This document shows positions 15,874 to 22,322 of a stretch of DNA of 64,000 nucleotides, piece by piece. The DNA is taken from assembly GCA_036788295.1 (NCBI GenBank), contig DAIQNR010000018.1:13415-77414 (forward strand), written 5' to 3'. A model generated the notes under the pieces. It ran no database searches. It saw only the letters and a list, made by a program, of their open reading frames with translations, and had not been told where the DNA came from. The translations under genes were made by a program, and so were the position numbers. This DNA is from JAHQVK01 sp036788295. Its GTDB lineage: Bacteria; Myxococcota; Kuafuiibacteriia; Kuafuiibacteriales; Kuafuiibacteriaceae. Position 1 is the stretch's first letter; the number at the start of each line of letters is the position of its first letter.

Positions 15874-16557
15874 TCACCGGTCCGCCGGCACGAAGAAGAG
15901 GAGATGCTGCCACGGGAGCTTCTCGAAGCTCGACGCGAGCGAAAAGCCGTTGGCCGCGAACTCCCGAATGACTTGCTCCTTCGCCATCTTGTGAAGGGGT
16001 TTGATCGGCACCTTGGGATCTTCGGCTCGAAACTCCGCCACCGCGACCCGGCCTCCCGGAGCGAGCGCCGACATCACCCCCCGGAGCACGGCGGGGGGCT
16101 CGGACAGCTCGTGGTAGACGTCCACCAGGAGGATGAGATCGCACGTCGCTTTCGGGAAGTTCGGGTTCGTCGGCGTGGCGAGCAGCGGACGTACATTCTT
16201 CGCCCCCTCCGCCTTCGCTCGGCCTTCGAGAAGCTCGAGCATCTTCGGCTGAAGATCCGAGGCCAGGACCTGGCCGGCTTCTCCGACGCCTCTTGCCATG
16301 CGGAGGCTGTAGTAGCCGTTGCCGGCCCCGAGGTCGCACGCCACGTCGCCAGGTTCGAGCCCCAGTGCTTCGACGAGCAGGTCGCTGTTTTCCTCCTCCG
16401 CCCGCTCCGGCCGAACCAGCCACCCTGCGCCGTGGTGGCTCATCGTCTGGGCGATGGTCCGCCCGAGGTACACCCCGTCTTTCACCCCGGCGGAGCGGTC
16501 GGCCTCCGCGGCGGCGGCTCCAGAAGCGAAAAAAAGCACGAGGGTTGTCCACCGCAT
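15874..16557 (-). CDS. Exported class I SAM-dependent methyltransferase
   Basis: 227 aa. An N-terminal hydrophobic stretch, TTLVLFFASGAAAAEA, looks like a signal peptide, which is odd for an SAM enzyme but recurs in a group of predicted periplasmic methyltransferases. Motif I is ACDLGAGNGYYSLRMA, motif II LASDLQPKML and motif IV CDLILLVDVYHEL; it ends in a typical beta hairpin (LPWQHLLFFVPA). The substrate is unknown. It is followed directly by trmL and probably co-transcribed. Alternatively the hydrophobic N-terminus may be an uncleaved anchor. Confidence 0.75.
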   Translation of the reverse strand: MRWTTLVLFFASGAAAAEADRSAGVKDGVYLGRTIAQTMSHHGAGWLVRPERAEEENSDLLVEALGLEPGDVACDLGAGNGYYSLRMARGVGEAGQVLASDLQPKMLELLEGRAKAEGAKNVRPLLATPTNPNFPKATCDLILLVDVYHELSEPPAVLRGVMSALAPGGRVAVAEFRAEDPKVPIKPLHKMAKEQVIREFAANGFSLASSFEKLPWQHLLFFVPADR

Positions 16558-16650
16558 GTCTCTACGACACCACCGGACTCGCCGGCTGGCGAGCAGAAGG
16601 CAGCCTCGAGCGGCGCCCAGTGCCCAAAGCGGCTCGCTGGCTCGAGGGGC

Positions 16651-17241
16651 TCAGGGCCGGACGAGCACGGTCGTGGTCCAGGTCACGCCCGTGCGCCCCT
16701 CCTGGTCGGCAGCCCCGGCGCGGCAGCGGATGGGCTCGAGCCGGTGGGCTCGGCCGAGCGCCTCGATCTCCCCTCGAGGGACGTCGCGCTGCCCGGGGCC
16801 GGCCCCGGTGGCCTTGGCGGCCACGACGAGCAGGCCGCCGGGGAGAAGGAGGGGGGCGATCGCGCCGAAGCCAAGGTTGGACTCTTCGGCGGGGACATGC
16901 ATCCAGACCGCGCTCAGCAGGATGAGATGAAAGCGCTGCTCGAGGGCGCGGACGACGGCCAGCGCGGGCAGGTGGTCATCCACCCACCGAATGTTCGCGC
17001 TCGGGTGGTGGGTTTCGCCGAGCCGGCGAAGTCCCGATGCGGGCTCGACGGCGAGAACCTGCCAGCCGAGCTGCGCGAGCGCGGCGGCGTCGCGGCCCGA
17101 ACCCGCCCCGACATCGAGCGCGCTCCCGGGCGCGGGGAGCAGGTCGATCCAAGCCTCGTGCACGGCCCGAAAGGAGGCTTGCTCGTAGCGTCGAAAGAAG
17201 GTTTCGGGGTCGCGGTCGTAGGGCACCCAGGGTTTTGTCAC
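16651..17241 (-). CDS. Class I SAM-dependent methyltransferase
   Basis: 196-aa cytoplasmic protein. Motif I ALDVGAGSGRDAAALAQLGW and motif II LAVEPASGL define the SAM pocket; ILLSAVWMHVP is the family motif IV. The N-terminal YDRDPETFFRRYE resembles small-molecule or TehB-like methyltransferases; the substrate is unknown. It starts with GTG, and TAGCTT sits 6 nt before it, suggesting a leaderless transcript. Confidence 0.78.
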   Translation of the reverse strand: MTKPWVPYDRDPETFFRRYEQASFRAVHEAWIDLLPAPGSALDVGAGSGRDAAALAQLGWQVLAVEPASGLRRLGETHHPSANIRWVDDHLPALAVVRALEQRFHLILLSAVWMHVPAEESNLGFGAIAPLLLPGGLLVVAAKATGAGPGQRDVPRGEIEALGRAHRLEPIRCRAGAADQEGRTGVTWTTTVLVRP

Positions 17242-17247
17242 CAGACG

Positions 17248-17253
17248 AAGCTA
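17248..17253 (-). promoter_or_regulatory. Candidate -10 box of a leaderless transcript
   Basis: On the minus strand TAGCTT stands 6 nt upstream of the GTG start at 17241. No ribosome site is visible. Confidence 0.4.
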
Positions 17254-17318
17254 CCACGCCGGGCGAGGGTTCGCGCCCCTCGCCGTGGCCGGCTCTAGGA
17301 TTTCACCCCACAACCCGG

Positions 17319-18278
17319 TCACGGTCGGCGAGGCGATGAATCCCTGTCGCCTGGGTCCTCATCGAGCACGCGATGGGCGAGGCCGAGAAAGCGGTCCACG
17401 CGACGGATGTCTTCACGAAGGCGGCGGACGGGGTCCTCGCCTCGCTTGGGCTCGAAGAGGTCGTGCCTGGTCCGGACGAGCAGCACCCGCTCTTCGCCCT
17501 CGGCGACGAGGCCCAGCTCGGCGACGGGCCACTCGGTGCGGCGCTCGAGGTCGAGCAGCGCGCCGAGCCACCGGACCCCGACCTGGTCGCTCGTGCATTC
17601 GTCGAGCGTGCGTCCGGCGAAGCGGCGGGCCGCCGGGCCGACGCGCTCGATGAGGGCGCTCAGCTGCCGGTCGTCCTCGCGGCGCCGGTGGACCGCGGTC
17701 CGGTGAAGCAGCGATGGCACCCGGCCGATACCCGCGATCACGGCGCCGGCGAGGCCGAGCGGCACCCACAGGCTCGCCGACAGCATGAGCTCCGGTCCTC
17801 GCTGAAGCAGCGCGAGGGCGGTGAGCAGCCCCACCGGGATCGCGAGCGGCCAGATGAGGCCCCGGGCCCGGGCCCGCAGCCGCTTCTCGAGCGGTACGCC
17901 AGGGAGGAGCGCGAATCGTCCTTCGACGGGGGGCCCAAAGAAGCGGATCACCCAGCCGCGAAAAATCTCGTCCGCGTTTTTTGTGCGCTCCACGACGAGC
18001 GCCTCGACCAGCTCGAACCGGATGTCGCCCACGTCGCGGAGAAACCGGTCCTCCGCGGTGAGTAGCCGCGCCTCGTCCCCGAATCGCTCCACCGGGAGCC
18101 ACCCCAAGGAGTCGAACGGCGGAAACGCCGCATAGCCATCGAGCCGGTCGAAGAAGCGCCGGTGGCGCCGGCGATGGGCCCGGCGGAAGGACCTCCGGAG
18201 CTCTTCGAGGGCGATGATCGCCGCGGCGGTGGTGACCACCCCGAGCAGAGCAAGTCCGAGCGCGGCGGAGAGCGACAC
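17319..18278 (-). CDS. Membrane protein of unknown function, 319 aa
   Basis: Not recognised. It starts with GTG. Residues ~3-23 form one membrane helix (AALGLALLGVVTTAAAIIA), followed by a basic stretch, a soluble domain, and two more hydrophobic segments in the middle (~145-165 and ~170-190, containing WPLAIPVGLLTALALL and LWVPLGLAGAVIAGI). The C-terminal ~120 residues are soluble and charged (DLERRTEWPVAELGLVAEGE). The arrangement suggests an inner-membrane protein with cytoplasmic N- and C-terminal parts. It is 31 bp downstream of the methyltransferase gene at 18310-19038 and probably in its operon. Confidence 0.6.
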   Translation of the reverse strand: MSLSAALGLALLGVVTTAAAIIALEELRRSFRRAHRRRHRRFFDRLDGYAAFPPFDSLGWLPVERFGDEARLLTAEDRFLRDVGDIRFELVEALVVERTKNADEIFRGWVIRFFGPPVEGRFALLPGVPLEKRLRARARGLIWPLAIPVGLLTALALLQRGPELMLSASLWVPLGLAGAVIAGIGRVPSLLHRTAVHRRREDDRQLSALIERVGPAARRFAGRTLDECTSDQVGVRWLGALLDLERRTEWPVAELGLVAEGEERVLLVRTRHDLFEPKRGEDPVRRLREDIRRVDRFLGLAHRVLDEDPGDRDSSPRRP

Positions 18279-18309
18279 CTAGGCGGGGTGACCACCAGGG
18301 CGGCGGGCG

Positions 18310-19038
18310 TCAACCGGGATCTCGATCCCGACGATCTCCGGGGAGCACCCGGGCCACCGCAGTGGCGACCCGCTCCGCGCCGGTGGGGTCGGCGTCGGCG
18401 GCGGCGTGGAGGATCGCGAGCCGCTCGAGCGGCATCGGAGGCAGGAACCCCCGATCCGGGTCGGCGAGCAGGGCGAGCACGCCCTGGTGGGCCAGCTTCT
18501 GGAGCCAGCCCGACACGGTCCGGCCCAGCTCGAGCCCGTAGACCACGTCCGCGGCCAGGACCACGTCGGCCCCGAGGTCGAGCCGGCCGAGGACATCCTC
18601 GTCGGTGGCGACCATGCGCACGCCGTTTTCGTCGCCATTCAGCCGGCACGCGGCCACGGCGAGCGGATCGATGTCGGTCGCCCACACCTGGGCGCCGGCT
18701 CGGGCCGCGGCCACGGCCTCGATTCCGCTTCCGGCCCCGAACGCGAGCACCCGCCGGCCCCGGACCAGCCCCGGTCGGTCGAGCAGGTAGCGGGCGAGGG
18801 CCTGCCCTCCCGGCCACGCAAAGCCCCAAAACGGGTCAGCGATCCCCCGTGATCGCAGCTCGGCCTCGTCGGCCCGCCACAGCGGCCCGCTGGGGTCGAT
18901 GAGGTGGAGCCGAAGCTCGGGGCAGAGGGGGGTGCGCATCCGATTCGTGCTCGCCCGCACCAGGCGAGCGGCCGCCGATTCCGCCCCATTCTCGCCGGTG
19001 CGCGCCCCATCGGAGCTAGGCCAAACCCTTGGATCCAT
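18310..19038 (-). CDS. Class I methyltransferase, ETF-beta lysine methyltransferase-like
   Basis: 242 aa from the ATG at 19038 (the frame is open to 19131, but upstream residues overlap the puc promoter; a GTG at about 18958 is an alternative). The sequence follows the METTL20/ETFBKMT family: TPLCPELRLHL near the start, IADPFWGFAWPGGQALARYL, motif I RRVLAFGAGSGIEAVAAA, ATDIDPLAVAACRLN and ADVVYG. Bacterial and mitochondrial members methylate lysines of electron-transfer flavoprotein beta; other protein targets are possible. It is transcribed divergently from pucB, so the 256 bp between them hold both promoters. Confidence 0.75.
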   Translation of the reverse strand: MDPRVWPSSDGARTGENGAESAAARLVRASTNRMRTPLCPELRLHLIDPSGPLWRADEAELRSRGIADPFWGFAWPGGQALARYLLDRPGLVRGRRVLAFGAGSGIEAVAAARAGAQVWATDIDPLAVAACRLNGDENGVRMVATDEDVLGRLDLGADVVLAADVVYGLELGRTVSGWLQKLAHQGVLALLADPDRGFLPPMPLERLAILHAAADADPTGAERVATAVARVLPGDRRDRDPG

Positions 19039-19121
19039 GGACTTGTTTCCGTCCCCTCTCCCCGGACGAACCGATCGATCGGGGCCCGTCACGGCTCCCC
19101 GTCGAGCCAACCCGCGCCGAG

Positions 19122-19165
19122 TGTAAGGCAAAAGCGACAGTTCAAGTTGTCAGAATGCGTTGACA
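19122..19165. promoter_or_regulatory. Tandem PpsR/CrtJ-type operators of the puc operon
   Basis: Two TGT-N12-ACA palindromes lie at 19122-19139 and 19148-19165, separated by 8 bp. The second is the better one, with 5-bp arms (TGTCA-N8-TGACA), and includes the TTGACA that would be the -35 box. TGT-N12-ACA is the known site of PpsR/CrtJ, the aerobic repressor of photosynthesis genes in purple bacteria, which binds paired sites cooperatively. A bound repressor here would block the -35 box. No ppsR gene is in this window. Confidence 0.75.
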
Positions 19166-19189
19166 CCCACGGGAACCCCTGACTACAAA
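19160..19189 (+). promoter_or_regulatory. Candidate sigma-70 promoter of the puc operon
   Basis: TTGACA at 19160-19165 (perfect -35) and TACAAA at 19184-19189 (4 of 6 for -10) with an 18-bp spacer. Transcription would begin near 19196, about 100 nt before pucB. Confidence 0.6.
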
Positions 19190-19194
19190 CGCAC

Positions 19195-19279
19195 CCATCG
19201 GGGAGACAACATCCCCCGATGGTGAGGGTTGTTTGCAGGCTCGCAGGCGACCCCCTGCAACCGGGACCCTGAGGGTCCC
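19195..19279 (+). other. 5' leader of puc mRNA with three stem-loops
   Basis: Three perfect inverted repeats follow one another: CCATCGGGG/CCCCGATGG (19195-19203 with 19214-19222), TTGCAGG/CCTGCAA (19233-19239 with 19254-19260) and GGGACCC/GGGTCCC (19263-19269 with 19273-19279). The first would lie at or near the 5' end of the predicted transcript, a position that commonly stabilises mRNA. GGAGG at 19284-19288 is left free as the pucB ribosome site. Confidence 0.6.
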
Positions 19280-19294
19280 ACTCGGAGGTTCTCA

Positions 19295-19456
19295 ATGGCC
19301 GATTTCGATGATCCAGACCGCGTATGGCCCACCGGTCTCACCCTCAAGGAGTCCGAGGAGCTGCACAAGCACCTCATCGAGGGTTCCCGCATCTTCTTCG
19401 TGGTCGCCGTGGTCGCTCACATTCTGGTGGCGGCCTACACCCCATGGCTGGGCTGA
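19295..19456 (+). CDS. pucB: Light-harvesting LH2 beta polypeptide
   Basis: 53-aa single-span inner-membrane antenna protein that binds bacteriochlorophyll and carotenoid with the alpha subunit. It is strongly like purple-bacterial PucB: VWPTGLTLKESEELHKHLIE, then GSRIFFVVAVVAHILVAAYT and PWLG. His42 in the membrane helix is the expected ligand of the B850-type pigment; His24 and Arg32 match residues that contact B800 in known LH2. Length and the N-terminal WPTGLT block favour LH2 over LH1. The ribosome site GGAGG ends 6 nt before the ATG. First gene of the operon pucB-pucA-repeat protein-pucC-def. Confidence 0.95.
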   Translation: MADFDDPDRVWPTGLTLKESEELHKHLIEGSRIFFVVAVVAHILVAAYTPWLG

Positions 19457-19466
19457 GGAGTATTGA

Positions 19467-19643
19467 ATGATCAACGGTAGGCTCTGGACGGTCGTCAGCC
19501 CCAACGTGGGCGTTCCGATCTTCTTTCTCGCGCTGATGTTCACGTCTCTGTACATCCACTACCAGGTGATGGACAAGACCGATTGGTTCCCCGCCTTCCT
19601 GAAGGGAGAGCCGGTCCAAGTGGTGCAGGCCGACGGCAAGTGA
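19467..19643 (+). CDS. pucA: Light-harvesting LH2 alpha polypeptide (B800-820-like)
   Basis: 58-aa single-span antenna protein, partner of PucB, too short for most gene finders. It aligns without gaps to LH2 alpha chains: MINGRLWTVVSPNVGVPIFF, His31 (pigment ligand, in LYIHYQ), Trp40-Phe41-Pro42-Ala43. The N-terminal methionine, which in known complexes keeps its formyl group or is carboxylated, ligates B800. Residues 44-45 are Phe-Leu instead of the Tyr-Trp that hydrogen-bonds B850 acetyl groups; this substitution is the mark of blue-shifted B800-820 (LH3) complexes. GAGGAG about 7 nt upstream is the ribosome site. The C-terminus (PVQVVQADGK) is ~10 residues longer than many. Confidence 0.95.
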   Translation: MINGRLWTVVSPNVGVPIFFLALMFTSLYIHYQVMDKTDWFPAFLKGEPVQVVQADGK

Positions 19644-19658
19644 GTCGACGTGCGTTTC

Positions 19659-19685
19659 GGGGTCCGGGCTTTGCGCTCGGGCCCC
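19659..19685 (+). other. Strong intercistronic stem-loop after pucA
   Basis: GGGGTCCGGGC (19659-19669) pairs with GCTCGGGCCCC (19675-19685), 11 bp with two G-U pairs and a 5-nt TTTGC loop, starting 16 nt after the pucA stop. No U-run follows, so it is not a simple terminator. In Rhodobacter, hairpins at this place protect the short pucBA/pufBA mRNA from 3' decay and keep antenna proteins in excess of downstream products; the same role is likely here. Confidence 0.65.
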
Positions 19686-19725
19686 GCCCGCCGCCCATCG
19701 ACGACGCCCCGTCGGGGAGATTCCC

Positions 19726-20307
19726 ATGGTTGTATATGCTGCGATATTCGATTCCGACGCGAAGGCGCGGACAGCCGTGCAAGGGCTCGCGGAGAAAGGG
19801 TTTCCGGACACCGATGTCCTGGTGGTCACCCCGGGCGGCGGCGCCGAGGCCGTCTCGGCGGCGCGCAACCGCGACTTTCTCACCAAGGCCAGCGCCGAAT
19901 CGGTAAAGGCCAAGGTCGGCTCGGGGAAGACCGTGGCCCTGGTCAAGGTCCCGCTCGGGAAGGGCCGCACCTTCACCGCGTTGATGGAAGCGGCCGGTAG
20001 TGATTCGATCCGGTACTTCGATGAGAAGCCCCGGAAGTTTCTGACCGAGCTGTTCCCGCTCGTCACCCCGAGCAAGCCCAACATCACGATGATGACTCGA
20101 AAGTCGACGTCGGGGTCTTGGTTCGGTATGTCACCCATCACTTCGGTTCGAAGCGACCGAAAGTCGTGGTTCGGTTTCGAACTCCTTTCGGTTCGCCGGG
20201 GGGAATGGAACTCGCGCTTCGGCTTTTCGCTCCTGACGCCTCGCCGCGGCGAGTGGCGGTCGTGGTTCGGTTTCCCGCTGCTCAGCGAACGCAAAAAGCG
20301 CGGCTAG
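19726..20307 (+). CDS. puc-operon protein with four C-terminal WFG repeats (unnamed)
   Basis: 193 aa, between pucA and pucC on the same strand. The N-terminal ~95 residues form an alpha/beta domain (VVYAAIFDSDAKARTAVQGL, DTDVLVVTPGG, KTVALVKVPLGKG) resembling small stress-protein or ferredoxin-like folds. Residues 131-193 are four tandem 16-residue repeats: SWFGMSPITSVRSDRK, SWFGFELLSVRRGEWN, SRFGFSLLTPRRGEWR, SWFGFPLLSERKKRG. Each pairs an aromatic Trp/Arg-Phe-Gly-Phe core with a basic end, suiting insertion into the membrane interface or contact with antenna rings. No trans-membrane helix is predicted by eye. I know no characterised family with this architecture. Ribosome site GGGGAG at 19714-19719. 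Confidence 0.8.
   Translation: MVVYAAIFDSDAKARTAVQGLAEKGFPDTDVLVVTPGGGAEAVSAARNRDFLTKASAESVKAKVGSGKTVALVKVPLGKGRTFTALMEAAGSDSIRYFDEKPRKFLTELFPLVTPSKPNITMMTRKSTSGSWFGMSPITSVRSDRKSWFGFELLSVRRGEWNSRFGFSLLTPRRGEWRSWFGFPLLSERKKRG
20116..20304 (+). repeat. Four tandem 48-bp coding repeats
   Basis: Units start at 20116, 20164, 20212 and 20260 (the last is 45 bp). Each begins with TC(T/G)(T/C)G(G/C)TTCGG and encodes one 16-residue WFG repeat. Third positions vary, so the repeats are old rather than a fresh slip. Confidence 0.85.
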
Positions 20308-20320
20308 CCGACGACGGCGC

Positions 20321-20336
20321 GCGCGGGGCCCCGCGC
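20321..20336 (+). other. Perfect 16-bp GC palindrome before pucC
   Basis: GCGCGGGGCCCCGCGC lies 14 nt after the repeat-protein stop and 17 nt before the pucC start. It may be a second intercistronic RNA structure that sets the level of pucC and def. Confidence 0.45.
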
Positions 20337-20353
20337 ATCGAGGAACTTCGAGA

Positions 20354-21751
20354 ATGCCAAGCATCAGCCGCCGAATCGTGAACGCCTGGGTGGCCATGGG
20401 GCCCCGCCTCCTCCCTTTTGCGGACGTCGCCACCCCGGACCTCTCTTTGGCCCGCCTCTTGAGGCTCTCCCTGTTTCAAGTCTCGGTGGGGCTGACCACC
20501 GTCTTGCTGCTCGGCACCTTGAACCGGGTGATGATCGTCGAGCTCGGGGTGTCGGCTTCGCTGGTGAGCGTGATGATCGCGCTGCCGCTCGCCTTCGCGC
20601 CGCTTCGGGCCCTCATCGGCCACCGCTCCGATACCCACCGCTGCGAGCTCGGCTGGCGGAGGGTTCCCTTTCTCTGGCGGGGCACGCTCGCGCAGTTCGC
20701 CGGCTTTGCGATCCTCCCTTTCGCGCTGCTCGTGCTCGCCGGAAAGGGCCAGTCCGCTGCGCTTCCCTGGTGGTTCGGTCAGGGGGCAGCCGCGCTCGCG
20801 TTCGTGGTCGTCGGGGCGGGCATGCACACCGTTCAGACCGCGGGGCTCGCGCTCGCCACCGATCTCACCCCGGCCAAGTCCCACCCCAAGGTGGTGGGGC
20901 TCATGTATGTGATGCTCCTGCTCGGGATGATCGCGAGCGCGCTCGTCTTCGGGCTCGTCCTTCATGACTTCTCGCCCGGGAAGCTCGTTCAAGTCATCCA
21001 AGCGTCGGCGGTGGCGGTGCTCGTCCTGAACGGCGTCGCGATGTGGAAGCAGGAGGTCCGGCGTCCCCCTCGGGGCCAGGCCGCTCTCGCTCTCGATCCC
21101 ACGTTCCTCGAGTCCTGGAGCCAGTTTCGCGCCGGGGACCACGCTGTTCGACGCCTGCTCATCGTCGGGCTCGGCACCCTGGCCTTCGGGCTCGCCGACG
21201 TCCTGCTCGAGCCGTTTGGCGGGCAGGTCCTGGCCATGCCGGTCGGGGCGACCACCAAACTGACCGCGCTGTTCGCGCTCGGGGGCCTGCTCGGGTTCGG
21301 CTACGGGGTCCGGTTTCTCGGCCGGGGCGAAGATCCGTACCGGCTGGCGCTGCTCGGCGCGACCTTCGGGGTGCCGGCGTTCGGGCTCGTGCTCGTGTCC
21401 GAGCCGCTCGGGATGCTCGGGCCGTTCCTCCTTGGAAACCTGCTCATCGGCTTTGGCGGAGCGCTGTTCGGGCACGGGATGCTCACCGTGACCATGAACC
21501 AGGCTCCGCGGGAGCAGACGGGGCTCGCCCTCGGGGCGTGGGGGGCGGTCCAGGCGACCGCCGCCGGGGTGGCGATCGCCGCCAGCGGCGTGATCCGCGA
21601 CCTGGTGAACGCGATGGTCCCTGGAGGGGTGGCCGGCTACCAGGTCGTCTATGCGCTCGAGATCGGGCTGCTGCTCGCCACCATCGTCGCCCTCCTGCCC
21701 CTTTGCGGGCGGCCGGTCCTCGCCCGGCTCCTCCCGAAGAGGTCCACATGA
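20354..21751 (+). CDS. pucC: PucC family light-harvesting complex assembly protein
   Basis: 465-aa, 12-helix inner-membrane protein of the major facilitator superfamily, BCH2/PucC/LhaA branch. Such proteins are needed for assembly of LH2 (PucC) or LH1 (LhaA) and may deliver bacteriochlorophyll. Family features: ADVATPDLSLARLLRLSLFQ at the N-terminus, LNRVMIVELGVSASLV, the loop GHRSDTHRCELGWRRVPFLW with its conserved Arg-Asp, GLALATDLTPAKSHPKVVGL and NQAPREQTGLALGAWGAVQA. The position after pucBA favours PucC over LhaA. The stop overlaps the start of the deformylase gene (ATGA), so the two are translated together. Confidence 0.92.
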   Translation: MPSISRRIVNAWVAMGPRLLPFADVATPDLSLARLLRLSLFQVSVGLTTVLLLGTLNRVMIVELGVSASLVSVMIALPLAFAPLRALIGHRSDTHRCELGWRRVPFLWRGTLAQFAGFAILPFALLVLAGKGQSAALPWWFGQGAAALAFVVVGAGMHTVQTAGLALATDLTPAKSHPKVVGLMYVMLLLGMIASALVFGLVLHDFSPGKLVQVIQASAVAVLVLNGVAMWKQEVRRPPRGQAALALDPTFLESWSQFRAGDHAVRRLLIVGLGTLAFGLADVLLEPFGGQVLAMPVGATTKLTALFALGGLLGFGYGVRFLGRGEDPYRLALLGATFGVPAFGLVLVSEPLGMLGPFLLGNLLIGFGGALFGHGMLTVTMNQAPREQTGLALGAWGAVQATAAGVAIAASGVIRDLVNAMVPGGVAGYQVVYALEIGLLLATIVALLPLCGRPVLARLLPKRST

Positions 21752-22233
21752 CCGTTCGCGACATCCTCATCCACCCCGACCAACGGCTTCAGATCAAGGC
21801 CCGCCCCGTGGTCGATTTCGACCGGCACCTCGGCGCGCTCGCCGAGGACTTGCTCGACACCCTGTACGCGAGCGGTCCGGCCATCGGCCTGTGCGCCCCG
21901 CAGATCGGCACGCTCCAGCAGGTCCTGGTCATGGACCTGTCCAAAGAGCGCGACAGCCCCGAGTTCTACGTCAACCCTCGGCTGATCATGCGGACGCGGC
22001 CCTGCTTCGCGGAGGAGCGCTGCTTGTCGGTTCCCGGAGTGACGGCGAACGTGTGGCGCTCGACGCTCGTGCAGGTGCGGGCGCAGGACCTCGACGGGAA
22101 GCTGTTCACCCGGCAGCTCGAGAACATGCACGCGGTCTGCCTGCAGCACGAGATGGACCACTTCGAGGGCAAGACGATCGCGCGAAAGGTCTCGATCTTC
22201 ACTCGACTCGCCGAAGCCCTCAAGGCCGGGTGA
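21748..22233 (+). CDS. def: Peptide deformylase, coupled to pucC
   Basis: 161-aa metalloenzyme removing the formyl group from nascent N-formyl-methionine proteins. Motif I is GLCAPQIG, motif III LQHEMDHFEG with metal ligands His134 and His138 and catalytic Glu135; motif II, normally EGCLS, reads ERCLS with ligand Cys92. The Gly-to-Arg change lies next to the metal and may alter specificity or activity. The start ATG overlaps the pucC stop by 4 bp, so it is the last gene of the puc operon. Because LH2 alpha uses its N-terminal formyl- or carboxyl-Met as a B800 ligand, a dedicated deformylase here may act on antenna or assembly proteins (inference). A housekeeping role by chance location is the alternative. 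Confidence 0.88.
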   Translation: MTVRDILIHPDQRLQIKARPVVDFDRHLGALAEDLLDTLYASGPAIGLCAPQIGTLQQVLVMDLSKERDSPEFYVNPRLIMRTRPCFAEERCLSVPGVTANVWRSTLVQVRAQDLDGKLFTRQLENMHAVCLQHEMDHFEGKTIARKVSIFTRLAEALKAG

Positions 22234-22322
22234 CCGGCGTCCGCCTGAGCCGAGCCGTGGGCGGAGCGCGCCGCCGCTGCAAACCCCTGACCTCCACGCT
22301 CCATCCCTGCTAGCCCTCCGGA

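Noticed and set aside
18904..19182. Small plus-strand frame across the puc promoter
   Set aside because: It overlaps the methyltransferase gene antisense and the operator region; the sequence is low complexity with no support.
19295..19643. Antenna genes as pufBA (LH1)
   Set aside because: The beta N-terminus VWPTGLTLKESEELHK, the alpha N-terminus GRLWTVVSPNVG and the adjoining pucC match LH2; no pufLM follows.
19659..19685. Hairpin after pucA as a rho-independent terminator
   Set aside because: No U-run follows and the operon continues with related genes; an mRNA-stability element fits better.
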